This document shows, piece by piece, positions 23,150 through 34,106 of a stretch of 64,000 nt of DNA; positions within the stretch are counted from its first letter, which is position 1, and each line of letters opens with the position of its first letter. This stretch comes from Druceiella hillmani (taxonomy: Eukaryota; Arthropoda; Insecta; Lepidoptera; Hepialidae): assembly GCA_039881145.1 (NCBI GenBank), contig JAYKKI010000156.1, forward strand, positions 5,001 through 69,000, written 5' to 3'. A model generated the notes under the pieces. That model ran no database searches, was not told where the DNA came from, and saw only the letters and a list, made by a program, of their open reading frames with translations. A program made the position numbers and the translations under genes.

Positions 23150-24988
23150 ATAAAACTAACATATATAAGAGTATCTTAATTATACCAAAGTTATTTTTCA
23201 TTTCCATTGATCATTAATTTTTTTTCTTAATCCGACAATGTGTATACCATTTAACGTATTTATAAGAGATTAAGAAAAATGTTTATTAAAATTTAGATGT
23301 CACATTTAACAATGAAACAGGAAATAAAAATTTCGCACAACAATTTTGCAGAATAACTTACAGGAATTAAAATTTTAATTATTTTTCTAACAAAAATAAA
23401 AGAATTCTGTGGAAGAAGTGTGTCGTCAACTAGTCTACAGTTTATTCTACGAATATTCCTAATCATCTACGTGCACGTAGCTTTTCCGTTTCTCGGTGAA
23501 ACTGAAAAGTTCGTGCATCGTAGTTATTTCAAAAACAAATAAACGCGACGATAAGCGCCAGTCGGAAATACAAATTTCGTAAAGTTTTTCATATAACATA
23601 CTAACTGTGTCCCACGGTTACACTCGTTTGAAATTCGAAATAAGAAGTTAATAGATTTTTTTTCTTTCTCTCATATTATTTTTGAATATAAACCATTACC
23701 ATATCAAATTTCATCAAAATCCATCAAGTAGGTTTTGTGTGATTAACGAACAAATTAATATTCAGACCAAAAAAATTCTAAAATCAGGTTTTCTGGTTTC
23801 TATTATCATTTTTAATCTAAATCAATAAGACTTTTTCAAGAATTTCCCATTTACAGAATTCACTTTGTTACAATTTTAATAATAGTATAGATTAAAAACA
23901 ATCCGTACTATTAAATAAATTATAACAATTGTACTATCACATAATAAATCTACCCGGTATCTTCTATACTTTTTGGCAGGTTTCGACAATTTGTCCATAA
24001 ATTAATGCGTGAAAATCCATAAAATTCCAACCAGGTATTAACCTACAAAAGAGATGCATGTTACTTTTCAAAAGTAAATTCAGATCATAGAAAATATTTC
24101 AAAAACCTAATAAACATATAGTTTATTTATCACATTTTATAAAAAATACTTCAAAAGTTGGTTTTTGTAAAATTACCGGACTTACAGTTAGTTTTATGGT
24201 CAAAACATGAAACATGTATTGTAGACGATAATATAGCACCTACTAGCGTGTATCCAACCAATTATATTTCATGCGTACGGAATTTATTATCGATCAAACT
24301 TATGTCGCCGTAACGCTCTTTTAAAATAAGAATATATAAATTGAAATAAAAAGATTTTATGTAAGATTCGAGTCCTATTTATTTCAAGTAAGAAATGGCT
24401 GGAATGAATCGCACAAAATGAATGATCTGTGAGATTGGATTTTTTCCAATTTCAAGGGTCAGTATGGAGTTGAGAATGTTAACAGCCAATGATTGATGAG
24501 CGGGTTGTACTTTGCGAAAAGATGTATTGCGTTAAAGATAACGTTATTATGACGAAAGTAGAACATTGAATCACACTTATCTAAACAGGTTTATTTCAAC
24601 TATTTTTTTAATTTTAAATAACATTTCGAATTTGCGTGAATAAAATATTTTCCTTACTTTTCTGTAGTTAAATGTTTAATATATTATGTATAATAGTTGT
24701 AGAAAATATTAACATACCTATTGAACCTGTCAAGATGAACTGAACTCTCATTAAAAGGGTTTCGTACATTTAGACTGATCAAAGAGCGTTGGGCATTACT
24801 AAAGACATCGGTATATTTTGATTACGATCATTAACATTTACAAAAACGAATGAATGGAAAACAGTAAACATTTGACAAAATATATGTTACCGACATAAGT
24901 AAGCTAAAGAACGCCGTAATTGATGAGTATGTGAGAAAAAAAAATGCAATTTATTTTCTTCATCTGCAAAAGAATATACAAGTCACTT
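23150..24988. other. No gene seen; repeat fragment at 23595-23770
   Basis: AT-rich DNA. Bases 23460-23600 are GC-richer (ACGTGCACGTAGC palindrome at about 23469). Bases 23595-23770 contain ACTAACTGTGTCCCACGGTT and AAATTTCATCAAAATCCATC followed by AAGTAGGTTTTGTGTG. These are reminiscent of degenerate 'cccgcggcttc...aaatttcatcaaaatccgttcagtag' repeats common in Lepidoptera. No coding region is supported. Confidence 0.45.
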
Positions 24989-25190
24989 CATTTATTTATT
25001 TATGTAATTTAATGTATGCCATTAATACAGATGGTGGACTTATTACTACGAGAGAATCCTCCTGCAGCCAACCAGAACACCAATCCAGCCCCCTCGACGA
25101 GGGGCCGGAATTGAACCCAGATCACCATGATGCGCAGTCAAAGGCCGTATGCCTTTTAATCAATCCAACACATCATGCCAACGACATTTT
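24989..25190 (-). mobile_element. tRNA-derived SINE
   Basis: Read on the minus strand: a tRNA-like head with an A-box-like TGGCATGATGTGTTGG (complement of 25165-25180) and a B box GGTTCAATTCC (complement of 25107-25117), an unrelated body, then a tail of ATAAATAAATAAATGA type (complement of 24989-25000). This layout is that of a SINE transcribed by RNA polymerase III from its internal promoter and moved by a LINE reverse transcriptase. The last ~50 bases before the tail (complement of about 25025-25075, beginning TGGTTGGCTGCAGGAGG) closely resemble the 3' end of the LINE at 61150-61882. The plus-strand ORF at 24931-25209 is accidental. Confidence 0.8.
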
Positions 25191-25344
25191 TGTCCTTTCA
25201 GGAAGGTAATCAAATATTTTCATATTAAGTAAATATTCACGTACAATGAAGTACTTAGGACAGTTGTCGGATAAAACGCGTGGTTGACGAAATTCGTTAA
25301 TTTTTCGACATACGAGTATTATTTAAACTACAAATGTCTAATTC

Positions 25345-26110
25345 AGAAATTATTTGTAGTTTTATTTTGGTAAAAACAGCTTTTAAAAATTGTACAATTA
25401 GTATTAGAGGAAAATTAGGTATTTCCCCACACTTTTCATTATATTTAAAAAAAACCAGTCGAACGATTAGTCTGAAAAGCTAAGTATAAAATGATTTTAA
25501 ATTAACATTTCAAAAACGAAAATTATTTACAGTTTAGTTTTGGTAAAAATTGCTCTCAAAAATTTTAAAAATTAACTCTATAGGTAAATATGATGTTAAT
25601 TATTTTGCCACATTTTTCATTTTATTTTAAAAACGCGTCAACAATTACCTTAATAATTTGTCTAAAAAATTAAGTCAATATTAAATGATGTTATGTTCAA
25701 CATTTAAAAAAAATATATTTACCCTTCCGTTTGATAAAAAACCGCTCTCAAAAATTGTGCAATTTACATTACAAGGAATGTAGTAATTTCACCACAAGTT
25801 TTTATGAAAGGAAGTCGAGCAATTCATCTAAAAAACTTTATCAGTATAAAATTATATTATGTTGAAATATAAAAAAGAAATTTAAATATTCATAGTTTAG
25901 TTTCGTCACAAATCGCTCTCAACATGTTAAAAAATGTCTCTCAAAAGCAATTAACATTACAGGAAAACTAAGTTTTTCACCACACTTCATTCTATTTGAA
26001 AAAAAGCAATTAAAACTGGAAAAATATTTTTATCACCTACAAACTATTAAAATGATATCATATTAATAGTTTGGAAAAAAAACAATTTTCAGTAAAATTT
26101 TAATAATTTT
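25345..26110. repeat. Old degenerate tandem array, ~175-190-bp unit, four to five copies
   Basis: The phrase 'tttggtaaaaa..gctctcaaaaattgt' starts near 25356, 25530, 25722 and 25895, with a partial copy near 26085. Each time it is followed by 'ttaacattacaggaaaa', 'tttcaccacactttt' and 'gcaattcatctaaaaaact' variants. Copies are strongly diverged and carry many indels, so the array is ancient. It is unrelated in sequence to the 170-bp array at 10359. Confidence 0.7.
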
Positions 26111-27431
26111 TTGTATTTTACTGTGCCACGACAATTACCTTAATGCGAAGCCCAGAAATAAAAAATAACCTTAATATTGCTAAGAAATTGTAATAAAATT
26201 ACGTTCTAAAAAAGCTTTGACTGATCTATCATAATCTGTTTGGAATTGCCCTTGGTTCAATATTAAACTGATAAACGAATGTGGAGTGACTAAATTATGA
26301 TACATGTATTGAAATATATGATACATGTAATTATCATACATGATTGGAAATTAGAGTGAATTCACAGAATTGGTAATTACCTTTTTTTATTATTTTATTA
26401 TGAGTAATTTATTAGTATAATACTCGTATTTTATCTTAGAGAGAATAGTTACAAAATTAGCACTATTGATTACTAATATACTTACATTACCTTAAATGTC
26501 TTTCATTGGGTTAAAAATATCGTGAATATAATATTTGCTCCTATAATATTTTTACATGCTAAACTATTGCCTTATAAAAATACTATTGAGATACGGATTT
26601 TAGTGGGATTCATTATTACGCTCAATCTCAAGTATTTATGTGAAACTGTTTCTAGGAAGAACGGATGTGATGGATGGACAGACGAACGGACACGTGAATA
26701 CGTCTGACCGGACTTCCATTTTTGTTTTCAATTTGAGTAACGGAACCCCAAAAATGGAAGAAATCAATGTAACACACAACTAAGGGTTGAATCTATAAGA
26801 AAATATGATAACTAAATAATGATCGCATATCTAAATATACCTACTGTAGGTTCTGAATCCTATCATGCTCTTTGAATTCAGTTGTCCTTTTCTGAGATGA
26901 AGCTAATATTGCCATGGTAGTATAATACATTAATTTGTTAAAGTAAATTTATATACCCTTTTTTCACCGTAATATATAATTTCGTCACGCTAATGAAATA
27001 TATACTTTTGTAAAGGTAATACACAATAATAAACGAATATTGAGAAGTGAGTCCCTAAAGTAAGCTTAGCTTATTTCAGTTTTTGTTACAGTCTCATTTG
27101 TCAACATATGAATTTACCCTACCATGGCAGAAGGTTCTTATCATGGAGAGAGGAAAGTAGGAAGAAATAAAAATGTTGCATGAAAAACTTCACTGCATTA
27201 ACAAAGATATATTCAATAATACTGCGTGAACGTAAAAAAAAAATTTCTCAATTTTGCTTCACATCTGTCTTTATCTTCACGAAAAGCATATACTTGCAAA
27301 GAAGACCAGTAAAACGTATCTACGGTATTTTTTAAAATATTGGAAATTGGGAAAATGGACACAATAAGATAGAATTTGTAAATATAATACCGAAAAAACT
27401 GTCTCTTTAAAGGGCCATATATAATTTTTTG
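26111..27431. other. No gene seen; degenerate lepidopteran repeat at 26640-26765
   Basis: AT-rich DNA. Bases 26640-26765 contain GATGGATGGACAGACGAACG, ACACGTGAATACGTCTGACC and AGTAACGGAACCCCAAAAAT. This is the reverse-oriented form of the common 'acagacggac...ggttccgt' moth repeat. The ORF at 26522-26707 overlaps it and is not a gene. Confidence 0.5.
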
Positions 27432-27499
27432 TTATGTCAGGCAAAATTAAATGAAACTACCTGATATAATATTATTTCTACTTTTTTTTAAGTTCTTTA

Positions 27500-27540
27500 C
27501 CACGACCTAGGTTTCGTTGTATTACAACATCTTCAGATGG
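27500..27540 (-). ncRNA. Hammerhead ribozyme motif, copy D left arm (intact)
   Basis: Minus strand: CCAU, CUGAAGA, extra U, GUUG-UAAUA-CAAC, GAAA, ACC-UA-GGU, C, GUGG. All core positions match the CUGANGA/GAAA/UH hammerhead consensus and stem I pairs with one U-G wobble. One of the two best candidates for activity in the window. Confidence 0.72.
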
Positions 27541-27611
27541 ATTATTAGCAAAGATTGTTCAGGTGGGTTATTATTCTCAGGTGGGTTATTAGAAAGATCT
27601 TTGCTAATAAC

Positions 27612-27652
27612 CCACCTGAAGATCTTGCAATACAACGAAACCTAGGTCGTGG
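27612..27652 (+). ncRNA. Hammerhead ribozyme motif, copy D right arm
   Basis: CCAC, CUGAAGA, then CUUG-CAAUA-CAAC in stem II (a C-C mismatch replaces the base pair next to the core), GAAA, ACC-UA-GGUC, GUGG. Stem I and stem III are perfect; stem II is weakened. Confidence 0.65.
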
Positions 27653-27722
27653 TAAAGGACTTAAAGAAAGTAGAAATAACAACAAAATTAACGCCAAATA
27701 TATTCAATATTATGTCAGGCAA

Positions 27723-29394
27723 TAACAAATAATATAAAAATAACAATGAACGGAATACTTGAAACGTTTTTAGAAATAATTATTGAACGTGATGGATACT
27801 GCATGTTTTTTTTAATGCACAACCATTGCTTAAATTAATTAAGAATAAACGTTTAGTTAACATTTACATTCGTTTTTTCCTAACAAAATTAATATCTTTT
27901 TTGCTCATTTACAGTTTTATGCAGGTTTTTTCAACAACTCTACCTGGTCTGCCTATTTAATTGATTGATTAGTAAGTCACGTCTTTGTATCGGGGATACA
28001 ACAAGATACAAGCTTCATATAGTATCATCTTTCTGCCTTAAGGCGTTACGTAGAAACAACATTTACAAACCATTATGAAAAATTACATGAATTTGCATAA
28101 AAAATACAAGATAAACTGTTTAAACAAAACTTAATTGAGTATAAACATACCTTCAAACAAATAAAGCTAAAATTTTACAACGATATTTGGTGTTTATTTT
28201 GATTTTAAATAATTTTCCCACCTTTATTCCCGATAGACCTTACCTTAAGATAAAAAAAATACATGGGATTATGTAATTTTAATTTACTATGCAAACATTT
28301 TATGACAGAAAGAAGATGTTATCAACATTTATTTTCCTAAATACATTCTTGGTAATTCTAACACCTTGCTTGAAGATTAGAATAAACAGCCAACCTAAAT
28401 TCGGATGTCACGCGAACATTAATGCGATTACACTAACTTTCAGACTACAAAACAATATAGCAGTTATTACATGAATAATTAAGCAATTACAAAAAAATAT
28501 GTTGGCCCATATTGTGATTTTTTTATTTAGGTGAGCGAAGCAAAACGTCCAAAAACTACAAAAACCTTTTTACATTATATTTTAAATAAAATTCACTATT
28601 TTAATCGTATTATTTTTTAGGGTTACGTACTTTTAAAATAAATAAAGAAACGTCCGTCTGTCACAGCTGTTTTGACACAGAAACTTGCAATTTGGCAAGT
28701 AGACGAAAATTTGTTTTCAAATTCCCTACATAATGTGTAATTCCCTCTATTTTTTTCATTATTAGGTAATGATGCGGCAAAATAATAAATAACTCATAAT
28801 TTTTTACCAAACTGACGAAAGATTGATCGTGTAACTGCAAAAACAAAAATTTGGGCATGTAATATCACTATACTACCGTAATTGTTTTTGCGTAAAATAG
28901 TGTTTCGTGGATCCCCAGTTCGCCTCTGGCGAACTGGTATTAATTTCGTAATTTCATGGCATTACCTAAAGCAAGCAAATTTAGAAGGTTTTGTAAAATG
29001 TCACCCGGTACAACTTTTCTCTCGACTACTTAATTTTTTCTGCTTAGCCACTTTTTAGAGCGCCACAATGACATACAGAAACCACGCGAACCCCTTTTCG
29101 TTGCGGAGTTATGACTAATTCTTCGATTGAGCGGAGTAAATTTCGGGACTCTTTTTCGATCCTCCCTCTCCGCTCATAATCTACACACACGATAGGACAA
29201 GACAACACACAGTGATCTATTTTTAGAATACATACACCATTTTGCGCTACAGTCCTTGAGTCACGAGACATTGACATAAAATAGGACAACAAAAGCATTT
29301 CACCACTAACTCTGGCAAGACTTTTGTATGAAAGCATTTTTAAAAACGTTTTCGCGTTAAAATTTATTCAAGAATCAATATTTCCTACAAATAC
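27723..29394. other. No gene seen; repeat fragment and GC-rich patches
   Basis: Bases 28615-28720 hold TTTAGGGTTACGTACTTTTA, ACGTCCGTCTGTCACAGC and GAAACTTGCAATTTGGCAAG, a degenerate lepidopteran 'ggttccgtac...gtccgtctgtc' repeat. A GC-rich hairpin lies at 28915-28937. Bases 29044-29337 are GC-richer with a 97-codon minus-strand ORF (contains SRDSRTVAQNGVCILKIDHC and LLRSIEELVITPQRKG) that I cannot assign to any family; it may be an old transposon fragment. Confidence 0.45.
28915..28937. other. Perfect GC-rich hairpin, 10-bp stem, 3-nt loop
   Basis: CCAGTTCGCC (28915-28924), TCT, GGCGAACTGG (28928-28937). Stem composition is far more GC-rich than the flanks. Function unknown; no U tract follows and eukaryotic context argues against a terminator. 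Confidence 0.8.
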
Positions 29395-29545
29395 ACGATT
29401 ACAACATCTTCAGGTGGGCTCTTAGCAAAGATCTTTGCTAATATCCCACCTGAAGATGTTGTAATACAACGAAACCTAGGTGGTGGTAAAGAACTTAAAG
29501 AAAGTAGAAATAAACTACATCACGTAGTTTCATTTAATTGTGAAT
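29395..29545 (+). mobile_element. Hammerhead foldback family, copy E (both ends truncated)
   Basis: The left arm begins abruptly at GATTACAACATCTTCAGGTG, inside the loop of the left hammerhead. The centre is the same AGCAAAGATCTTTGCT palindrome as copy C. The right arm continues through AAAGAACTTAAAGAAAGTA and ACATCACGTAGTTTCATTTA but lacks the usual AACGCCAAATATATTCAATA terminus. No target duplication is seen. Confidence 0.8.
29446..29486 (+). ncRNA. Hammerhead ribozyme motif, copy E (cleavage-site nucleotide changed)
   Basis: CCAC, CUGAAGA, GUUG-UAAUA-CAAC, GAAA, ACC-UA-GGU, then G (29482) where the cleavable C is found in the other copies, then GUGG. Hammerheads cleave 3' of a nucleotide that is not G, so this copy should be inactive although every helix is preserved. 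Confidence 0.65.
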
Positions 29546-30187
29546 TATTATTACTATGGAAGAATCTAAAAGATTGGAATATTATGTAGATAAGCGATGT
29601 TTCCACGAGTACTTGTGTCCGTTAATAAGAGCCAGTTCTATTTGAATATCGAAATGATAACTATCTATCGAGAAGTTATTTTTCAGTTATTTACAAAAAA
29701 ATACCAGTCCTCTATTAAAAAATATCTAACACGTATCAAAAACAATTAATTTTTCTCTTAATAATCTGTGGTTTGTTTTTTTTAACAGGTACTGTATCTT
29801 TAGAGTTATACTGAAAAAAATCCATAAAGTCATATTTATCTCTCGTTTCTAAAGACATTAAATGTAAAATTATGAAAAAGCAAAGTTTTTAGAACACCTA
29901 CTCAACATTTTTAGGGAAGTTTTAACGTTTCTCTAAAAAATATATGTCTCTTCTGCTTAATTATTTTAGGTGTTATTACATATTTATTGCTCTATAAACT
30001 TCGTATTACTAATAAAAAGTAATTTTGCTTCAAATGAGTTTTGAAATATATTTTCAAGTAAATTTACACTTTTCTTTATTTTTAATTTTTTTTCGTTTGT
30101 CCTGAAATAAAGTATTCTGTATTGAATAACTAAATTTATGACAGTATATTAGGGTAAAGGTTTTATTCTCCATTAAATTTTATTTTA
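29546..30187. other. Gene-free AT-rich stretch
   Basis: No supported feature between hammerhead copy E and the mariner element; homopolymer-rich AT sequence only. Confidence 0.5.
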
Positions 30188-31088
30188 TTAGGTTGGCTAG
30201 TAAGTTTTTAGTCAAAATTTCGGGACTTCTCCAGAAAAATTTTCAAAATTTCTAAAAGTTTTTACTGTAAAGTATAAATAGGTCAAAGTACAGTCAGTTG
30301 ACAGCAGTCAGCGTCCAACCTTTAAGTGAATTACGCAAAAGATAAAGAATTTAAATCGATATCAAATACGGATTCTATTATTTACAAATTTCGCCTGGGT
30401 CACGATGCAAAGACTGCCACAAAGAATATATGTCATGCAAAGAGCGAGTCCACGGTGTCTTATGCGTCGGCAAATATTTGGTTTAGAACAATCAGGAATG
30501 ATGACTACGATCTTGAGGACGAACCCCGTACCGGACGTCCTATTGAATTGGACGTTCAACGATTACGATGCCTAATTGAGGAGGATCCTCAACTGACGAC
30601 TCGTCAATTGACATATGAGCTATACTGCAGTCATGGCACTATAGAAGCACATTTGAACGAATTGGGAAACGTTTCAAAATACTGTGTTTGCATACTCCGC
30701 GAATTGTCATCATATCACCTTTAGTGCAGAGTTGATACTTGTCAAGAGATATTGACATTAAAATAACTTTGACTAGTTGACTAAGTTAGTAACCGGCGAT
30801 GAGAAGTGGGTTATCTACGTTAACCATACATGCAAACGTCAATGACCGAGTGTCGGAGAATAGGAGTTTTAGTATCCAAACCTGAAATAAGTACCAAAAA
30901 GGTATGGCTCACCTGCTGGTGGAATATCAAGGACATTACTCATTGGGAGTTGCTTTCAAAAGGATCTAAATTTAATGCAGATATTTACTGTGAACAATTG
31001 GATCGATTAACCAACAAATTGAGTAGTCAACAGGATCGAGTTAATATTCTACTTGACTTGTCGTTAAAAACTTATTAGCCAATACAAT
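30188..31088 (+). mobile_element. Mariner element, internally deleted
   Basis: The left terminal repeat begins TTAGGTTGGCTAGTAAGTTT at 30188. The right end reads TTAAAAACTTATTAGCCAAT at 31065-31084, its inverted partner with a few changes. The start lies in a TTTTATTA context compatible with TA insertion. The element is about 900 bp against about 1.3 kb for a complete mariner. Transposase coding sequence is present from the N-terminal DNA-binding region to the first catalytic Asp and just beyond; the part with the second and third catalytic residues is missing. Stem elements of this kind cannot make transposase but may once have been moved in trans. Confidence 0.88.
30326..31078 (+). pseudogene. 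Mariner transposase pseudogene
   Basis: Mariner transposase cuts and pastes the element using a DD(34)D active site. The N-terminal frame (30326-30724) shows the helix-turn-helix pair: YKFRLGHDAKTATKNICHAK, WFRTIRNDDYDLEDEPRTGR (the conserved '.F..GD..L.D.PR.GRP' phrase), then LIEEDPQLTTRQLTYEL. After frameshifts, T-G-D-E-K-W-V-I-Y-V-N is readable from 30792, with the first catalytic Asp at 30798-30800. The later frame (30830-31078) gives WLTCWWNIKDITHWELL and DIYCEQLDRL, matching the block before the second Asp (the D of 'DNARPH'). That second Asp and the rest are deleted, and the frame runs into the right terminal repeat. At least two frameshifts and several stops. Inactive. Confidence 0.88.
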
Positions 31089-34023
31089 CCACGCAATATT
31101 TACGGTTATTATAGTTGCAATAAAAAACTTCTAAATCCAAATGGAAAATAAAAATAATAAAATTACTTAATTATTCTGATAAGAAACAAACAATAATTTT
31201 ATGTGAAATCAACTGTTAAACGTTCTCGAAAACCGTAACAATTTCGACATCAAGGCTATTGAATGTTAAACAGTTTTCGATTCCATTAACTATTCATTTG
31301 TAATTAATTCAATTTCCCAAACATTTAATTTCACTCTTGTTTCAATCTTCGGACGATATCCTTTGCTTATCCTAACTTTTAAGGTCTCGAGTGCGCTTAA
31401 CTGAAAGTCCTGTAAAAATAAGGATTTGAACTGTCGACATTTGTGAAATTGAGTAAGTTTGACAACTTTTCCTTAAACAGGTGGAGGATTTCGATTTTGT
31501 GGACCGATACTCTTTACTATAAATTTGTATTTATTTATTATGGAAGGTAAACAGATTTTCGATCTAATAAAAATGTAGGTTAATTTTGTAACTGTACTTC
31601 GACAAATTTAAGATTTGGTAGAATAATCTAGAGGATAATATATTAAAAGTAACAAGGATTTGTTAAAAGTTATGACGATTTATTGATAGTAATAACAATT
31701 CAGTAGTAAAAGCACCATGAAGGATAATTCACAAAAATAACGAATTTTCAGGAAATTTTATAAAAAAAGTCGAATTTCGTAAACACGCGCAAATAAAGAA
31801 CAAATATTTCTATGAAATATAATACTGAAATAAAATTGTTTACCAGTTGAAAAAACGTTGCCTAGTTAGGTGTATTTGAAAATGTCCTTTAAAGTATAAT
31901 TAAAATTGTCTAGCGATATTTTATGATCTACTTTGGTTGATAAGAGCCACCAAAATATTTTGCAAGTTGTATATATATAAATAAAATAATAATTTCCAAA
32001 GTTTTTCACCACATACATACGTATTTAGTGAAATTTCAATGCAAAATTATCTTCAACTTAAAGCAATCAAATTATTTGTTGTAATCATGTCAAAGTTATG
32101 CCGAGCAACTTATACGTATAGTAAAATAATATCAGTTTCTGTAAATAATATAGTTTATTAGAAATTCTATGTATCTTATGCTGTATTTCTATTAAACTTT
32201 TAAAATATGATATTAACCTAATTGTATACGAAACAATCGTAGTGATGTTAACTAGGTTTATTCTTTATACGTTATTGTGCATAAACGTACAAACAATTTG
32301 GCTTTGTTTTTGTTCACGAAAGTAATAGGATAGACCAAAGTAGTAGTTTTATGGTATGATTTCATAGCTGAAATTGTTAATTCCTTTAGTACATCTTATG
32401 CGAGGAACATATTTATTGGATGTGACTAAATATTGCCTTATGCTTAAAACATTTCGAAACGTTTCTAAGTTGTTTATATTGAACGCAATATTGTTACCAA
32501 TCCTTCATTTCACTACTTATGGTAGATTTCCATTCTGTTGAATTTCGAAGAGATTTAACATTACACTATAAGAAAAACTTCGCCCCTTACTATTTTATTT
32601 GATACCTGTTTTGCCTCAAATAAATTTATGAAGCTCGCGGTGACATGTTATTCGTCGTGCCTTCGTCCTGAACCGATCCATACCATGGCACCTTGCTATA
32701 CCACAGTAATTATCTGGACACCTGTTTCTGCGTGCACATACCTGTATGTGATATATTTGTGGTGAATAAAAAGTTTTTGTCATTCCATTAGATTCCTTTT
32801 TGTATTTAATCGTCGTTTATTGTCTTCATCGTGGCAAATTGAGAAATTGTAAAGTATCGTTAAATGTGTAGTAAGTAAATAATATAAACTAAAATACTTA
32901 CATACGTACATATCGATACCCAACTAAGGAAGCCGTTGGTAGAATATGACAGAGGTTAATTTAGAGAAAGCCCTGTTGTTAATTTTGTACAGATCTTAAC
33001 CTTCTATTCCTTCTCGTTTATAAGCAACTACTTAACTCAATCATCATAAGCACTTAACCCCAGTTTGTTTTGTAAAAAATGATTTTAAATCTAAATCTCA
33101 CAAGTAAATGAAACTACATGGACGCCATTTCTACTTACTCACATCTGGTAGCAGCGATAATATATTCACAGCGTAAAAATGCGGTGAGTTGAATTCGTGA
33201 CAAATGACAAGGTTCTTTGTAATATTATATTGATGCTTTTTGAAATCTACTTCTTATCATCACGCGAATAGCTCCAGCCAATCGAATTAAAGCTTTAAAT
33301 ATTAATAATAGTTTACAGCAATTAACTCATAAAGTAGAGGAGTGTGTACTTGATTCAGATTTCAATTCATTTTCTTTAATATAAAGCCCTAAATATTTCA
33401 CATATTGGGAAATTAGATAATGTAAAAATCTGTAGCGTTATTTTAAACGATGGAAATAAAAAGAAAATCGCTCTAATTTGATTATCCTCATAATACCAAA
33501 AAATCATTTCTGTTTTATATAATAAAAACCATATTAACAAATTGAATCAATGTAAATAATGTATTACAAAAACCACAGTAAATGCATAAAATATAATTAG
33601 TATTATTTGTGGTTGCCAAATGCATTTATTTTTACTTTAAGTAAAAATATAAATCGCAACTGTCAAATATAAAGGGTTTATAATAAACTTTATTATTTAA
33701 TTTACTAATTTTATATAAACCGGTAGAAGCGAGCCGGCATTTCAATGAACCTAAAACCGCCATAACTATACTTGCAGGGATAGCCAACATTTTAGCCTTC
33801 GAGTTAAGGATCTTATGAATTGAAAACGCAGCATTTACATCGACAGAATGAAACATTTTCTAATATAAGATAGATCGTACAGTTAGATGCGAAAAGTGTT
33901 AATCATTTCGACATTTTATAAGCTATATATATGGGTTCGCGTGTATTTTGTTTTGACATATCGTTTTACCTAAATATGCAAATGGAGAAGGATGGTGTTT
34001 TTGAGACGTATATATGTAAGTGT
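31089..34023. other. Gene-free AT-rich stretch with two GC-richer patches
   Basis: Bases 32620-32780 are GC-richer, include ATGAAGCTCGCGGTGACATG, and end with a polyadenylation-like GTGAATAAAAAG at 32761-32772. They may be the 3' end of an old retroelement or transcript. Bases 33715-33860 are also less AT-biased and lie in a minus-strand ORF (33632-33856) reading LNSKAKMLAIPASIVMAVLG, which I cannot assign. Nothing else is supported. Confidence 0.4.
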
Positions 34024-34042
34024 GTATATATATATATACATG

Positions 34043-34105
<63 letters not shown>

Positions 34106-34106
34106 G
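34024..34106. repeat. (AT)n microsatellite
   Basis: About 80 bases of AT dinucleotides with scattered ACATG and AAAT interruptions. Confidence 0.93.

Larger units (their letters stand above)
27445..27709 (+). mobile_element. Hammerhead foldback family, copy D (full-length, clear 13-bp target duplication)
   Basis: 265 bp, bounded by an exact 13-bp direct repeat TTATGTCAGGCAA (27432-27444 and 27710-27722), which defines both ends. Begins AATTAAATGAAACTACCTG and ends ACGCCAAATATATTCAATA, the same termini as copy C. Left and right arms are inverted around a centre expanded by a small internal duplication of CAGGTGGGTTATTA. The right arm lacks the block around ACTACATCACGTAGT. Each arm holds a hammerhead motif. 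A 13-bp duplication is longer than those made by typical cut-and-paste transposases and suits target-primed reverse transcription. Confidence 0.88.

Noticed and set aside
25080..25190. Functional tRNA gene on the minus strand
   Set aside because: A- and B-box-like motifs are present, but the sequence continues into a LINE-like 3' end and an AAATAAAT tail, and no anticodon stem folds; it is a SINE head.
24931..25209. 92-residue plus-strand ORF
   Set aside because: It is antisense to the tRNA-derived SINE and has no independent support.
28915..28937. Rho-independent terminator
   Set aside because: No T tract follows and the genome is eukaryotic.
22876..29545. CRISPR-like array formed by the recurring 'cctgaagatgttgtaatacaacgaaacc' phrase
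   Set aside because: Copies are kilobases apart, occur in both orientations, and are parts of a ~260-bp dispersed element; the host is a eukaryote.
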